A DNA stretch of 64,000 nucleotides from Saturnia japonica. Its lineage: Eukaryota; Arthropoda; Insecta; Lepidoptera; Saturniidae. The stretch's first letter is position 1. Each line of letters begins with the position of its first letter. A model generated the notes under the pieces. It was not told the DNA's origin. It worked only from the letters and a program-made list of their open reading frames with translations, and ran no database searches. The DNA lies in contig CM065311.1 of assembly GCA_033032175.1 (NCBI GenBank), forward strand, positions 7,991,190-8,055,189, in the 5' to 3' direction. The translations under genes were made by a program, and so were the position numbers. Shown here piece by piece: positions 1 through 10,785 of this stretch.

Positions 1-100
1 TGGAATCATTATTTAGTTTGTATGTATAGTGTAATTACGCTATTTTTTAGTGCACTGATGTTGGTGTATGACGCGTTTATATATAAAATAGCATTGCCTA

Positions 101-150
<50 letters not shown>

Positions 151-1101
151 TACTTTCTTACCGACTTATATCTCTTACCTTTGATTATATATAAATAAAA
201 GATCTCTAAATAAAGCACCAGTGAGGCGATTCTGTAATGTAATAAGCAATTATTACTTTCTCAGAATTATATTGAATCATTTGTTAAAATAAAAATCATA
301 ATATATATGTCTAACGCCTAAATTTTCTACGTTTTCCCCGGAGTAAGAGATACATACTAAGATCCAGAATAAACTGACTATATTTATACGGAGAGGAATA
401 GTTTTTGTGTTAGCACTGTGTGACCAGTGAGCGTAAATTTATAGGATAACTTTGCAAGAAGTTTTCTATTTGCATATAAGCCGTTAACCTCAACAGAGAC
501 CCTTTATAAAAATATAAACGATTTAACCGGGAAATGTACTTAGTTGTTTGATAATTTGTCAAATTACGTGACTTTATAATTTTTTTATAAATTAGCTTAA
601 ATACGAAATGAATAATCGAATAAGAAAACAATAACTCTATTAAAATGTAGCTATGCTGCAATAGCATACAATCTACATATTGCTCACAGTGTATTGTGCT
701 AACCTAGCTGACCAGCTAAATGACCTACTTACCACTTACTAAGATATTTTATCACAATTTTGCTAAACGAATGATTCAGTTTATCCTCTTTTATCTTTGT
801 TCTGAGCATTCTTTACTTGAACAATTGTAGCCTTTTTATCTTTAAAACATTTTGTTTCTCAATTTTAATAGTAATATCCATCTATTAACAAGCAAAGTCT
901 ATTGTGGTAGGCATCATGGAGGAACAACATTGAAAACCTCTTTCACTAATTTCAGCAACATTAAACCTTTTATTACTTCATGATTACCTACTTCTTACTG
1001 TGACACATATAATGCTAGTATTAATAATGTAATAATTATAAATAAAATATTCTATTCTATTCTACCTTCCGCGTGTAATATGTTCAGTTTGTCTATGTAC
1101 C
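1..1101. other. AT-rich intergenic DNA with an AT microsatellite
   Basis: I see no gene here. The only clear structure is a pure (AT)n dinucleotide run at about 102-148. The short open frames are AT-rich and have no recognisable motif. Confidence 0.6.
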
Positions 1102-1104
1102 TAA

Positions 1105-2070
1105 TGGGCCATCCATAAATTACGTCACACGAATTTCATGATTTTTTGACCCCTCCCCCGTCCTTGTCACAGCTGGTCACATTCGTGAGACCCCACCCCC
1201 CCCCTACCTAGTGTGATGTCACATATTTTGCAATTTTATAATTAGAAATTAATGAAATTAAACCAGCAGTGTTCGGAAATTATTTTAATTTCCATTTAAA
1301 TTATTTTTCAATAAAATCGACATCAAATCAAACAAAGGTATAAAAATTATCAACACATAAAAAAAATCACTTCAATGAAAGATAAAAACTTAATCCTCTT
1401 CAGTCCATACACTTCGAACCCATTCCTTTATATTATTTTTAACTGGCATAGTAGTCACATCGTTCTCATTTGGACAGTTAACATCAGAAACATTCATTGT
1501 GTCAACATCTTCTTCATCTAACCATAAAGCTTCATTGTCATCATTCAAACAAAGAATTTCCCTGGCACGTCTAGCAGCAATTATTTGAGGCCGAATTTTC
1601 GTGATGGGCAATACTTCTTCTTGCGTTTTATGTGATTTCTTGTGTAGGTTAGATGCCACACGATCGCTTAAATAAGTATGCCTCGACACTGGGGCAATAA
1701 GTATCATACGGAACTTACTTCAAATATGATGAAGCTCAGAGATCCAAAGATAGCTGAAGTAACAGTGGAGTGAATTTTCTTTCACAGTCATCTTTTTCTA
1801 TGGTAACATACCCGTTACACGTCTGTTTCATCAAAACAAGTGGTGGTAAAACCCCCTCTCGTAATAGTCGCCAAAGGCTAGATCGTCGTTTGAAGTTTGG
1901 GAGGTTTTCGACTTAAAGAAGTTCTAATGTACTTAGATATAAAATATTATATTTTGAAAAAATGTGATGTCACAATATTTGGGACCCCTCCCCACCCCCT
2001 GTCATACAATGTCACACTTCGTCGACCCCGTCCCGCTCCTAAACGTGTGACGTAATTTATGAATGGCCCC
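1105..2070. mobile_element. DNA transposon or MITE with 27-bp TIRs and TAA target duplication
   Basis: The ends are inverted repeats of about 27 bp (1105-1131 and 2044-2070) with two mismatches, sharing the core ATAAATTACGTCACACG. TAA flanks both sides (1102-1104 and 2071-2073). Just inside each end are C-rich or G-rich stretches and more GTCACA motifs. A 105-codon open frame on the minus strand (1390-1707) has an acidic C-terminus (WTEED) and no transposase motif I recognise. A 3-bp TAA duplication fits PIF/Harbinger-type integration, but that is inference. The element looks non-autonomous. Confidence 0.65.
1390..1707 (-). CDS. Unrecognised 105-aa open frame inside the TIR element
   Basis: I do not recognise this frame. 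The N-terminal half is basic (HKKSHK and a run of arginines around AARRAREI). The C-terminal half is acidic (DEEDVD, WTEED). It lies wholly inside the TAA-flanked TIR element, so it may be a remnant of a transposon-encoded accessory or DNA-binding protein, or simply chance coding. The N-terminal methionine lies in a plausible but unverified context. Confidence 0.25.
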   Translation of the reverse strand: MILIAPVSRHTYLSDRVASNLHKKSHKTQEEVLPITKIRPQIIAARRAREILCLNDDNEALWLDEEDVDTMNVSDVNCPNENDVTTMPVKNNIKEWVRSVWTEED

Positions 2071-2684
2071 TAATCCGCGTAAGTCAGTTTTGGTAGTTAC
2101 CGCGTAGGTATGCTACTTTTTGTAAAGGACTCCCACAAATAAATTATAAAACAAAATTTAATTAAACTATAATATAATTCAATTAAAATATAAAAAAATC
2201 AATTAAATTATAATATAATAACACTCGCTATAAAAATTTAAGGAAATTTAATCATATTTTATGAATTAAATTATCTAAAATTTATGATAATTTATAAACA
2301 AGACTATAATTATGGTTGTTAATATACCTACCATGCATTGTACGGAGCGTTAAATTATTGTACATTCCTAAAATTTATAACTTTATAAGTCTGCTGTAAA
2401 ATAAAATAATACTAATACTAGGGTTTTGTCCGCGGCTTCGCTCGCGTCATAGCTACACCAATTTTCATAGATCTATCTTCGAAGATGACGGATTTTCATA
2501 CAAACTTGGAACTCGCATGCAAATTTTCACCGTCCGGGCTTCAGTGGTTTGGACTGTGCGTTGATATGCCAGTCAGATAAATACATATTTATTTTAATTG
2601 TAATAATATTACAACGCAAATTATATAACTATCTACAAGAGGAGCGTGTAGTCGACTACCTATTTTTACCTTACCTATACAATT

Positions 2685-2905
2685 TTAATAAAATTGAAGT
2701 GTCTAAATAACAAGATTTTACTAAATGCATATGAAAGTACTTATACATATATACGGTACCTATAAAACACCTATCTTTAATATTTTTATCTGTCTGTCTC
2801 TTTGTTCCGAGTAATTTCCGAAACGGTTGGACCTATTTTGACGGGACTTTCACTGCCAGATAACTGATGATATAAGGAGTAAATTAGGCTACTTTTATTT
2901 TAGAA
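2685..2905 (+). repeat. Dispersed repeat family B, copy 1
   Basis: This contains the motif ACGGTTGGACC followed by a GACGGGACTTTC-like stretch and ends in AGGCTACTTTTATTT. The same order of motifs recurs at 12160-12376 on the same strand and at 44300-44530 inverted. It is probably a degraded SINE or LINE tail. A sequence with the CCGCGGCTTCGCTCGCG core precedes it at about 2422-2450. Confidence 0.6.
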
Positions 2906-3017
2906 CAAGCTACATTATTAAAAAGAAAACAAAATACCCGACTGTAACAAAAAAAAAACACGAGTAATTTATTTTATTTTTTGCTTTTTATTTGATTTTC
3001 AGACTCGGCATTAAAAT

Positions 3018-3174
3018 ACTAGCTGTGCCCCACGGTTTCACCCGTGTTAATTTAATACGACAAACACCGCGCCGCCAAAGCACCCATGTAGTCTATCATA
3101 ACGACTTACTGTGTTTTGATATTAATTCCTACTTAGCTGTCACTAGAGATAAAACTCCTCGGAAGCTTTGGAAT
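3018..3174 (+). repeat. Dispersed repeat family C, 5' part, interrupted by the BEL element
   Basis: It starts with AGCTGTGCCCCACGGTTTC and continues with ACACCGCGCCGCCAA. It is close to 44550-44640 in a CFAP57 intron, and weaker relatives lie at 39290 and 35110. The BEL/Pao element is inserted at its right edge (target duplication 3175-3179), so the retrotransposon is the younger layer. Confidence 0.6.
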
Positions 3175-3179
3175 CTCTC

Positions 3180-3508
3180 TGTAGCATCCGCACCGAACCG
3201 AAATAGCGGTGGCTTAGCTACACTGGGTAATTTCGATACGGTAAAAAACGATGTTCAAAAACTCGATAGCGCTGGAACAAATACAATGCTCTCACGTACC
3301 TTGGACTGCTCCAACACTTGCGATGATATCCACCGACACGATTCAGGTCACCATACGAATTCAGATTCGGTTTTGCACAGCGATTCTTGTTGCGTGCCTC
3401 GCGATAAGAGCTCCAAAATTCGACGAGTACATAAAGCATGACAGCTGTCAGCTGCGTTTGCCAGTCCCATCGAGTATTAATAATAAGGTTTTATATGAGT
3501 ACGAAACA
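3180..3508 (-). repeat. 3' LTR of the BEL/Pao element
   Basis: 329 bp, beginning TGTTTCG and ending GCTACA on the minus strand. It matches 9388-9716 at all but one base. The polypurine-like tract lies just upstream on the element strand (about 3509-3522). Confidence 0.96.
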
Positions 3509-3690
3509 TCCCGCCCACCAAAATGCCTATGGTATTTTCTGGTCAAATGATCAATTGGGGAACAAGGATCGGTAGATACGATAAGAACGGTAAAAACACT
3601 ACGACATATTAGAATAGATATACGATAAAATAATATATAAAATATAGATACATATAAATACATAGATATAATGAATTTAAGCGATTTAAG

Positions 3691-6600
3691 TTAGTCTTCT
3701 AGCGGTAGAGGACATAACTTAACTAACGGTCGTTGAATCGTATGATTGTTTGTGGTTTTAACTAATGCAATACGAGGAATGCCATCAGTACCAGGCAGAA
3801 GATCCACAACTCTGGCAAGAGGCCATTGCAGTGGAGTGCGATTATCGTCCTTGATAATTACCATTGAACCGATTTGTAGTGGTTTAGAATTTTTGGTCCA
3901 TTTAGCGCGTTGTGTAAGAGAATTTAGATATTCGTGTTTCCATCTGGACCAGAAACTCTGATGAAAAGATTGTATCAACTGCCAGCGGTGAAGTCGATTT
4001 AGTTTAACATTAGATAGATCATCATCAGGAACAATAGTTAAAGGCTCTAAAGTAAGAAAATGTCCTGGCGTTAAAACTGATAAGTCATTTGGATCGGAGC
4101 TAATGGAACATAGAGGTCGCGAATTTAAAACAGCTTCAATTTGGACGAATAAAGTCGTAAGTTCTTCAAAAGTTAAGATTTGATCACCGACCATTCGAAG
4201 TAAATGAGATTTAGCCGCTTTAATTTGTATTTCCCTTAAACCACCAAAATGAGGAGCTGACGGTGGGTTAAATTTAAATTCAATCTTTTCTGCATTGGAA
4301 GCGTGTTGCATAAGAGATGAAAGTTGATTTCTAGCTCCTACAAAGTTGGTACCGCAGTCAGCATGAATTATGTTACATCGGCCGCGACGTGCTACAAAGC
4401 GCCGAAGTGCAGCGATAAATCCGTCCGTCGAAAGAGTAGATACCACCTCGAGGTGTACTGCTTTGGTTGCAAGACAAACGAATAAACAAAGATAAGCTTT
4501 GTCGATCTTAGCACCTCGATGTGGTCCAAGTTTAATGCGAAAGGGTCCACCAAAGTCAACGCCAACGATACAGAATGGTTTTATTTGATTTACACGGTAC
4601 GATGGAAGTTCTGCCATAAAGGGCTGCAAAGGCTTTGGATTCACGCGGTAGCATTTGATACATTTAGCGAGACGATGACGAATAGTGCGTTTTGCAGATA
4701 CTATCCAGAATTGCTGTAGAAGCAAATATTGAGTAGTATTAATTCCCGGATGTAAATAACTGTGATGTATAAAATCAATTACTAGAAATGTAAAAGGATG
4801 GTTAGGCGGTAAGAGAGCAGGGTGCTTTTGTGTATATTCTAAGCCCGAACGAGAAATTCTGCCACCCACCCTGAGTACACCTAGTTTATCGATAAAAGGA
4901 TTAAGTTTACGAAAATGTTTTGATAACGGCTTATTTAACTTTAGGTTAATGATTTCTCCTGAAAATGTAGTACCTTGTACATGTTTTACTAATTGCATCA
5001 AAGCATTGTGTCGCTCAAGATTATTGATAAACTTGTAATTATTAAAATTTAAATGTCTACATTTGTTAATGAAACGATAGATGTAAGCTAATATCCTAAC
5101 AATTTTTTGCAAAGACGAGAAACGGTTTAAAAGATTATCAAAAATGTTAGGATCAACTTTAGCGATATTTTTTGATGTTAGAACTATTGGTTTACGAGCT
5201 TCACTCTCAACAATGGCTTTATCTTCGTGTGATAAGCTAACTGAACATACTGACCAAGATTCTGGATTTTCATGCAACCAATACGGTCCCGCCCACCATA
5301 ACGTATTGTGAAGCAATTCTCTGGGGAATTGACCTCTAGAACAGATGTCAGCAGGATTCTCGCTTGAGGGAACATGGTTCCAGCATTCGATGGGTGTAAT
5401 GTCTTGTATGTGGCTAACACGATTAGCGACGAATGTTGACCACCGTGAAGAATGAGAGCGTAACCACGAAAGAACAATTGTCGAATCTGACCAGAAGTAG
5501 ACAGCGTCAATTTTAATACGAGAGAGGTAAGTATCGCGTAGGAATTTATATAAGTCTGCAAGCATTACGGCTGCACAGAGCTCGAGACGTGGTAACGAAA
5601 TACGTTTTAGAGGTGCGACACGAGCTTTGGAGCAAACCTGGAATACGTGAATTTTACCAACGGAATTAGTAACACGCATATAGAACACTGTACCCAACGC
5701 ATTTTCAGAGCTGTCACAAAAGCCGATTAGTTCACACGATTTTACATTTGGACATATGAGTTTACGAGGTATTTTTAGTTGCGACAATAGTGGCATTTGA
5801 TTTCGATATATGCTCCAAGTATTGACGATTTCATCCGGTGGAGTTTGATCCCAGCCAACACCTAGAATCCAAAGCTTTTGAATCAAACATTTAGCTTGAA
5901 TTGTAATAGGAGATAAAAATCCTAACGGATCGAAAATTCGCGCGATTTCACTTAAGATAGAACGTTTAGTGCATACTCGATTTGAAGGTTTGATTTCAAA
6001 AAGAAATGCGTCTACGGTAGGATCCCATCGGAGTCCCAAAACCTTCAACGTTTGTGTTTCCGTATTGTCAAGCGATACAGAACCAGTTAGACAATCTTCA
6101 CTGGGAAGATTGGATAAAAGCTGTGGATTATTACTAACCCACTTTCGAAGTTTGAAACCTCCGAGATCAAAAAGAGCAACGACTTGTGATTTTGCATCTT
6201 GTGCGAGTTCAAGAGAAGAAAAACCGGTAATGACGTCATCGATATAAACATCCGATAGTACGATTTCTTTTGCGAGTCGGTAATTATCTCCTTCGTCTTC
6301 AGCAAGTTGTCTTAGAGTACGACAAGCTAGATATGGAGACGAAGACAATCCGTAAGTCACTGTGTTAAGACGATATTCACGAAGGATTTCACTAGATGAG
6401 CTCCTCCAGAATATACGCTGATAATCACGATGATCGGGTGCAATTAAGATTTGGCGATACATCTGACGTGCGTCTGCCATAAACACGACGTTATGTTCTC
6501 GAAAGCGCAGAAGAATACTCAATATATTAGGTTGCAATTTGGGGCCGATAAATTGTGTATCGTTAAGTGATCTAGAATTAAGATCTTTCGCTGAACCATC

Positions 6601-8151
6601 GAATACGACGCGCAATCGCGTTGTCTTAGATTCAGGGCGTAGAACACAATGATGTGGTATATAATATTTTCCCCTGCCCATTTCGTTTACTGGGACTAAC
6701 GACATATGACCGCTCTCTATGTAATCAGACATAAAATCTGCGTATTGTGAATGTAGATCCGGATCTCGTGATAGTCTTCGTTCGATAGCGTGGAATCTTC
6801 GCAATGCAACATCCCGAGAACCATCGAAGGTTGGTTCTGATCCAGTTTTAAAAGGAATACGTACCATATATCGGCCAGATTCATCGCGAGTATGATCAGA
6901 CTTAAACTTTTGCTCGCATAGTAATTCATCTGGAGTCAATATTGATGAACTTGGTACGGAATCAAGTTCCCAAAATCGTTGTACTAAAGCATTTAACTCG
7001 TTATCGATATCTGGTAATGTATGTAACAAAGTACTAGACGATATACATGTCTTTCCTAAAAGAATCCAACCAAAAATTGAATTAAACGCGGTAGGTTGGT
7101 TGGAACCGCCTTTAATATGTTGGTTAAGAATAGATTCTGCGAATACGTCCGCAGCGAATAGTAAATCGATAGGTCCTGGAATATCAAAACCAGGATCCGC
7201 CAAGGATAACGATTTAATATGTGACCATCCCGATGTGTTCAACTGCGCGATTGGTTGATCGCCACATATTTTAGAAATAACGTGCATATTTAATTTGTAC
7301 AACACTCGACCGTCAGTTCCGACAGAACACACGACGTCACCGATGATCGGTGCTGCCGCATCTCCCAGCCCACTAACGTTCGCGATAGTCTTAACAGATT
7401 TTAAGTTTAATTTTTGTATCGCCGATTCAGTAATAAAACTACTTTGACTGCCGGTGTCAAATAAAGCACGGAAAGATTGCATGTTGCCTGAAGCATCCAG
7501 AATTTGAACGATAGCTGTTGCTAACAGCACGGTAATGTTTGGTTGAGATCTTGACACCAAAGTTGACCCGATATGCTTTGGCTCGTTATTAGAATTGTCA
7601 CGATGGAGCAAAGTATGATGTTTATGTTTGCATTTGCGACACGAGAAAATCGAATGGCAATTCTTCAGTTGATGTGAAGATTTCAAGCAGTTAAAACACC
7701 AGTTCTTTTGTTTAGCTATAAGCTGGCGATCGTCAAGCGATTTGTTTAAAAATTCTTGACATGATGTAATTGCATGTGCCTGATTGCAATAAGGACACTT
7801 ACTCGAAAATGAGTCAATTTTATTATCAACCACACTCTTTTTATCATATTTTTCAGATGCAACAACAAGCGCTTGTGAAGTAGCAACATGCTTGTATTGA
7901 TTTGACACATGCCTATGCTTAGGTGGATATTTTATGACTTCATTCGATTCGGAAAAATGTGTGTCACGCAACATAGCTTCGCATTTAGATCGAAGAAAAC
8001 TCTTAAGTTGATCATAAGACGGTAATTCGATATCTGAATATTTTTCCTCAAAACTACGGCGGATATCTTTGTCAAGTTTCGATAAAATGTGATAAACTAA
8101 AACAAAATCCCAATTCGCAACCGGTAAGTTGATCGTTTTTAGAATACTCAA
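3691..8151 (-). CDS. BEL/Pao Gag C-terminus and Pol polyprotein
   Basis: This frame of about 1486 codons supplies the replication enzymes of the retrotransposon. Visible in order: the end of the gag domain (LPVANWDF near residue 9), cysteine/histidine zinc knuckles (about 119-180), an aspartic protease with FDTGSQSSFI (about 231-240), reverse transcriptase with YIDD (636-639) and TYGLSSSP, RNase H with SDSTIVLSWL, a zinc-binding H2C2 region (HPGIN...), and an integrase core with DCGTNF and a C-terminal tail. The first ATG-like start is not meaningful, because the frame is continuous with the upstream gag frame through the TAA at 8158-8160. No other break is seen. It may be expressed by stop read-through, or be dead through that one nonsense change. 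Confidence 0.95.
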   Translation of the reverse strand: MSILKTINLPVANWDFVLVYHILSKLDKDIRRSFEEKYSDIELPSYDQLKSFLRSKCEAMLRDTHFSESNEVIKYPPKHRHVSNQYKHVATSQALVVASEKYDKKSVVDNKIDSFSSKCPYCNQAHAITSCQEFLNKSLDDRQLIAKQKNWCFNCLKSSHQLKNCHSIFSCRKCKHKHHTLLHRDNSNNEPKHIGSTLVSRSQPNITVLLATAIVQILDASGNMQSFRALFDTGSQSSFITESAIQKLNLKSVKTIANVSGLGDAAAPIIGDVVCSVGTDGRVLYKLNMHVISKICGDQPIAQLNTSGWSHIKSLSLADPGFDIPGPIDLLFAADVFAESILNQHIKGGSNQPTAFNSIFGWILLGKTCISSSTLLHTLPDIDNELNALVQRFWELDSVPSSSILTPDELLCEQKFKSDHTRDESGRYMVRIPFKTGSEPTFDGSRDVALRRFHAIERRLSRDPDLHSQYADFMSDYIESGHMSLVPVNEMGRGKYYIPHHCVLRPESKTTRLRVVFDGSAKDLNSRSLNDTQFIGPKLQPNILSILLRFREHNVVFMADARQMYRQILIAPDHRDYQRIFWRSSSSEILREYRLNTVTYGLSSSPYLACRTLRQLAEDEGDNYRLAKEIVLSDVYIDDVITGFSSLELAQDAKSQVVALFDLGGFKLRKWVSNNPQLLSNLPSEDCLTGSVSLDNTETQTLKVLGLRWDPTVDAFLFEIKPSNRVCTKRSILSEIARIFDPLGFLSPITIQAKCLIQKLWILGVGWDQTPPDEIVNTWSIYRNQMPLLSQLKIPRKLICPNVKSCELIGFCDSSENALGTVFYMRVTNSVGKIHVFQVCSKARVAPLKRISLPRLELCAAVMLADLYKFLRDTYLSRIKIDAVYFWSDSTIVLSWLRSHSSRWSTFVANRVSHIQDITPIECWNHVPSSENPADICSRGQFPRELLHNTLWWAGPYWLHENPESWSVCSVSLSHEDKAIVESEARKPIVLTSKNIAKVDPNIFDNLLNRFSSLQKIVRILAYIYRFINKCRHLNFNNYKFINNLERHNALMQLVKHVQGTTFSGEIINLKLNKPLSKHFRKLNPFIDKLGVLRVGGRISRSGLEYTQKHPALLPPNHPFTFLVIDFIHHSYLHPGINTTQYLLLQQFWIVSAKRTIRHRLAKCIKCYRVNPKPLQPFMAELPSYRVNQIKPFCIVGVDFGGPFRIKLGPHRGAKIDKAYLCLFVCLATKAVHLEVVSTLSTDGFIAALRRFVARRGRCNIIHADCGTNFVGARNQLSSLMQHASNAEKIEFKFNPPSAPHFGGLREIQIKAAKSHLLRMVGDQILTFEELTTLFVQIEAVLNSRPLCSISSDPNDLSVLTPGHFLTLEPLTIVPDDDLSNVKLNRLHRWQLIQSFHQSFWSRWKHEYLNSLTQRAKWTKNSKPLQIGSMVIIKDDNRTPLQWPLARVVDLLPGTDGIPRIALVKTTNNHTIQRPLVKLCPLPLED

Positions 8152-8157
8152 ATTCTC

Positions 8158-8898
8158 TTAGAAAAGATCAAGCGACTTCTGGAACTCGCGCGCGTTGATG
8201 TATTTAAAGTCAATATTTAAAATATCTCTCCAACAGCTAAACGCTAAGGTACGTTTACACTTGTAGCGAGCAATAAGTGAATTATACGCATCATGATAAT
8301 GTTCGTGAGTCATAGGGTACGCTTTTACTACTAACAACGCATCGCCGCTAAGAGAAGATATCAAATAATGAAACTTTTCCGTATCTGTAAGTGAAGTAGA
8401 ATTATGAATTAAAGCGTTAAAAGTATCAAAATATTCGGGCCATTGTTTGATGTTCCCGCCGAAATTAGGCAGAACGATTTTCGGCAAACGAATATTTTGT
8501 GATGAAGTCCTATGCGATTGATTAGATTCACTTTTAGTTAATTTCCGGTGAATCGATAATATTCGATAATACATATCATCAAAATGTTCTTGGATTTCAT
8601 TTTCGTTGTCATCCGAGTTATCTATTAGGTCTAAAATAGTAACATGCGCGTTCTCGAAACTCGACGTAATTTCTTTAACAACCTGATGATATGATAAAAA
8701 TAAGTCGCTGTGTGAAGGGTCCTCTATAGCTAAAGTACCGATTTCCAAAGCCTTTGCTAACCGTTTAATAGCAATTGTACGTTTTCTGCGTAAAGATGCT
8801 AAGTCTTGAATTGTATGAGATTGCTCAAAAGAGGTCGATTTAGCCTTTGTTAAACTTGGCATTTTACGCGTAGTATGTTTTCTAAGGATCGGCATCAT
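8158..8898 (-). CDS. BEL/Pao Gag (DUF1759-type) N-terminal part
   Basis: A 246-codon frame starting at a tandem ATG (MMPILRK) and ending with TAA in the same frame as the downstream Pol frame. Residues about 140-246 form the DUF1759-type BEL gag domain (LPNFGGN, W at the WPEYFDTF motif, KFHYL, GDALL). The usual continuation of that domain is found after the stop, so the stop cuts within gag rather than at a natural domain border. The capsid-like protein would package element RNA. Confidence 0.92.
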   Translation of the reverse strand: MMPILRKHTTRKMPSLTKAKSTSFEQSHTIQDLASLRRKRTIAIKRLAKALEIGTLAIEDPSHSDLFLSYHQVVKEITSSFENAHVTILDLIDNSDDNENEIQEHFDDMYYRILSIHRKLTKSESNQSHRTSSQNIRLPKIVLPNFGGNIKQWPEYFDTFNALIHNSTSLTDTEKFHYLISSLSGDALLVVKAYPMTHEHYHDAYNSLIARYKCKRTLAFSCWRDILNIDFKYINAREFQKSLDLF

Positions 8899-9387
8899 GA
8901 ACTATTTTAGGTTCGATAATTGAAAAAAATAAATTCAAATTAATTTGACACGTGAAGAAAAAAGAATTCAATTTTAAAAACGTAAACAAATGAATTTTCG
9001 AATTTATATTTCGATTTGCAACAAATGACAAAAATATGTAAGAAAATTTGAAAGGTCACAATATATGATAAAATATATGTATTTATATATATAATACTAT
9101 TTAGTCGATGAAATTATTATAAGCCGATGAAATTAATTAAGTACCGATGAAATATAGTGATTACTTAATTAGATCTTACAATAATTTCCGATGACACATA
9201 AATGATATATATGTGAAATATCTGTTCGATGGTAACTATTGTACGATTTAGATATATATGAATAGGTATTTAGGTATGATTACTCGCAATATTAAGTAAG
9301 AACTACGACGATGACCAGAAATACCACAAACATATACCACGATTGAGAATAATATCGGTGGAAATCCCGGGTTCGGCACCAAAAAGA
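8899..9387 (-). other. BEL/Pao 5' leader with primer-binding site
   Basis: A non-coding leader of about 490 bp between the 5' LTR and gag. The tRNA primer-binding-like stretch is at about 9365-9383 on the minus strand. The middle part carries four near copies of a CGATGA-headed motif (about 9103, 9124, 9147 and 9188) in otherwise AT-rich sequence. Confidence 0.7.
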
Positions 9388-9716
9388 TGTAGCATCCGCA
9401 CCGAACCGAAATAGCGGTGGCTTAGCTACACTGGGTAATTTCGATACGGTAAAAAACGATGTTCAAAAACTCGATAGCGCTGGAACAAATACAATGCTCT
9501 CACGTACCTTGGACTGCTCCAACACTTGCGATGATATCCACCGACACGATTCAGGTCACCATACGAATTCAGATTCGGTTTTGCACAGCGATTCTTGTTG
9601 CGTGCCTCGCGATAAGAGCTCCAAAATTCGACGAGTACATAAAGCATGACAGCTGTCAACTGCGTTTGCCAGTCCCATCGAGTATTAATAATAAGGTTTT
9701 ATATGAGTACGAAACA
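9388..9716 (-). repeat. 5' LTR of the BEL/Pao element
   Basis: 329 bp with TG...CA ends, identical to 3180-3508 apart from one base. It would contain the element promoter. The target duplication CTCTC follows at 9717-9721. Confidence 0.96.
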
Positions 9717-9721
9717 CTCTC

Positions 9722-10611
9722 TGAGAACCTTTTCTCCAAATCCCACTGTACATTTGTGTCTAGTTGTGATCGAGCCTAATACGAATGACCATGATCTATC
9801 TAACTGTCGCTATTTGCTCGTTTATTTTTTAGCAAGACACAGCCTGCAGCTGAGGTTGGCTTGAGTATCTGAGATGTTATTTGACGCATGTTGAATTTCA
9901 CCATCAGAAATTATACCAGTTTACATTATTACACATAGTTATGTATGTGTGTGTAGTAGTAGAACCTATTTAGTATTAATATGTTAATAATACAAGGTAA
10001 ATTGAAAATTTATTACACCCAGGACACAATTAACCAATTCATTGAACACATTCCAATGAGCCCAAATAAGATATCTCTGCTGTAGGTTGGTGAGGAGTTA
10101 CGTATCCTACAGATTCCAGATGACACTGCAGCATCAGGTTAACTTTATTTTAATGACATTGAAATAACAGAATACCAACTCTCGACTCAATCAGTCCTGT
10201 TGAAGATGCTTATACCTATTTTCAACAAAAAAAGAGTAGATGATCTTGATAAGCGTGATTTCTTGTGCTATTTTGTTTAGCTACTCCATACAAGTATGTT
10301 TCAAGTATACATCTAATAATATTAATACATAAGTTACAGTAAAAGAATTTTGAGGTGGTAAGGGTCTGTACCTACTTGTCTGTATACTACTATAAAAAAG
10401 TCATAATTAGAAAACTATTTCACTATATTACGCCAATCGTTTATTATTGTAATAGCTATTCTATATCTATTGATAAATTGTATTCAAAAAAGATTATTGC
10501 AGGTAACACTTATCAGTTGGTTCATGTTATCAAAGAATTTACTTTAACAACGATTTATGATAAATGGTGTTGTAAGTTAACTTTATTGTGATTCGTGTTG
10601 TATTAAAAGGA
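9722..10611. other. Intergenic or intronic DNA, no gene seen
   Basis: The right flank of the BEL insertion. It is AT-rich with short spurious frames and no recognisable domain. Confidence 0.5.
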
Positions 10612-10785
10612 GAGATAGGGCACAGAGAAATTCCTTGAAGATTTATCTCTACATGGGGCAGTTTCACTGGTGAAATACCTCCGCTCTACAGAAGAGCGCA
10701 TCCAAATAACCTTGTGTTGTGTTCCTGCGGTAAGTACAGTTTCCAAAGCTCCATGGGGTAGGGGTTTAAGGTTGGCAACATTAGT
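10612..10785 (-). repeat. Dispersed repeat family A, copy 1
   Basis: This shows the family A signature on the minus strand: a GGGCACAGAGAAATT block, a CTCTACATGGGGCAG block, then CTTGTGTTGTGTTCCTGCGG and GGGGTTTAAGGTTGGCAA. Family A recurs at least eight more times in the window, in both orientations. It looks like a short interspersed element of unknown class; I see no clear RNA polymerase III promoter. Confidence 0.65.

Larger units (their letters stand above)
3180..9716 (-). mobile_element. BEL/Pao LTR retrotransposon, full length
   Basis: This is a 6.5-kb element on the minus strand bounded by two 329-bp LTRs (3180-3508 and 9388-9716) with TG...CA ends. The LTRs differ at one position (near 3452 versus 9660). 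The 5-bp duplication CTCTC flanks it (3175-3179 and 9717-9721). Beside the 5' LTR (right side) is a primer-binding-like stretch, TGGTGCCGAACCCGGG on the minus strand. A purine-rich tract (GGTGGGCGGGA) abuts the 3' LTR. The order inside is a gag-like DUF1759 region, zinc knuckles, aspartic protease, RT (YIDD), RNase H and integrase, which is diagnostic for BEL/Pao. The coding frame is split by a single in-frame TAA at 8158-8160. Near-identical LTRs imply recent insertion. Confidence 0.97.

Noticed and set aside
3251..3550. Frames inside and beside the LTRs
   Set aside because: The same frames appear in both LTR copies and have no protein features; they are non-coding LTR sequence.
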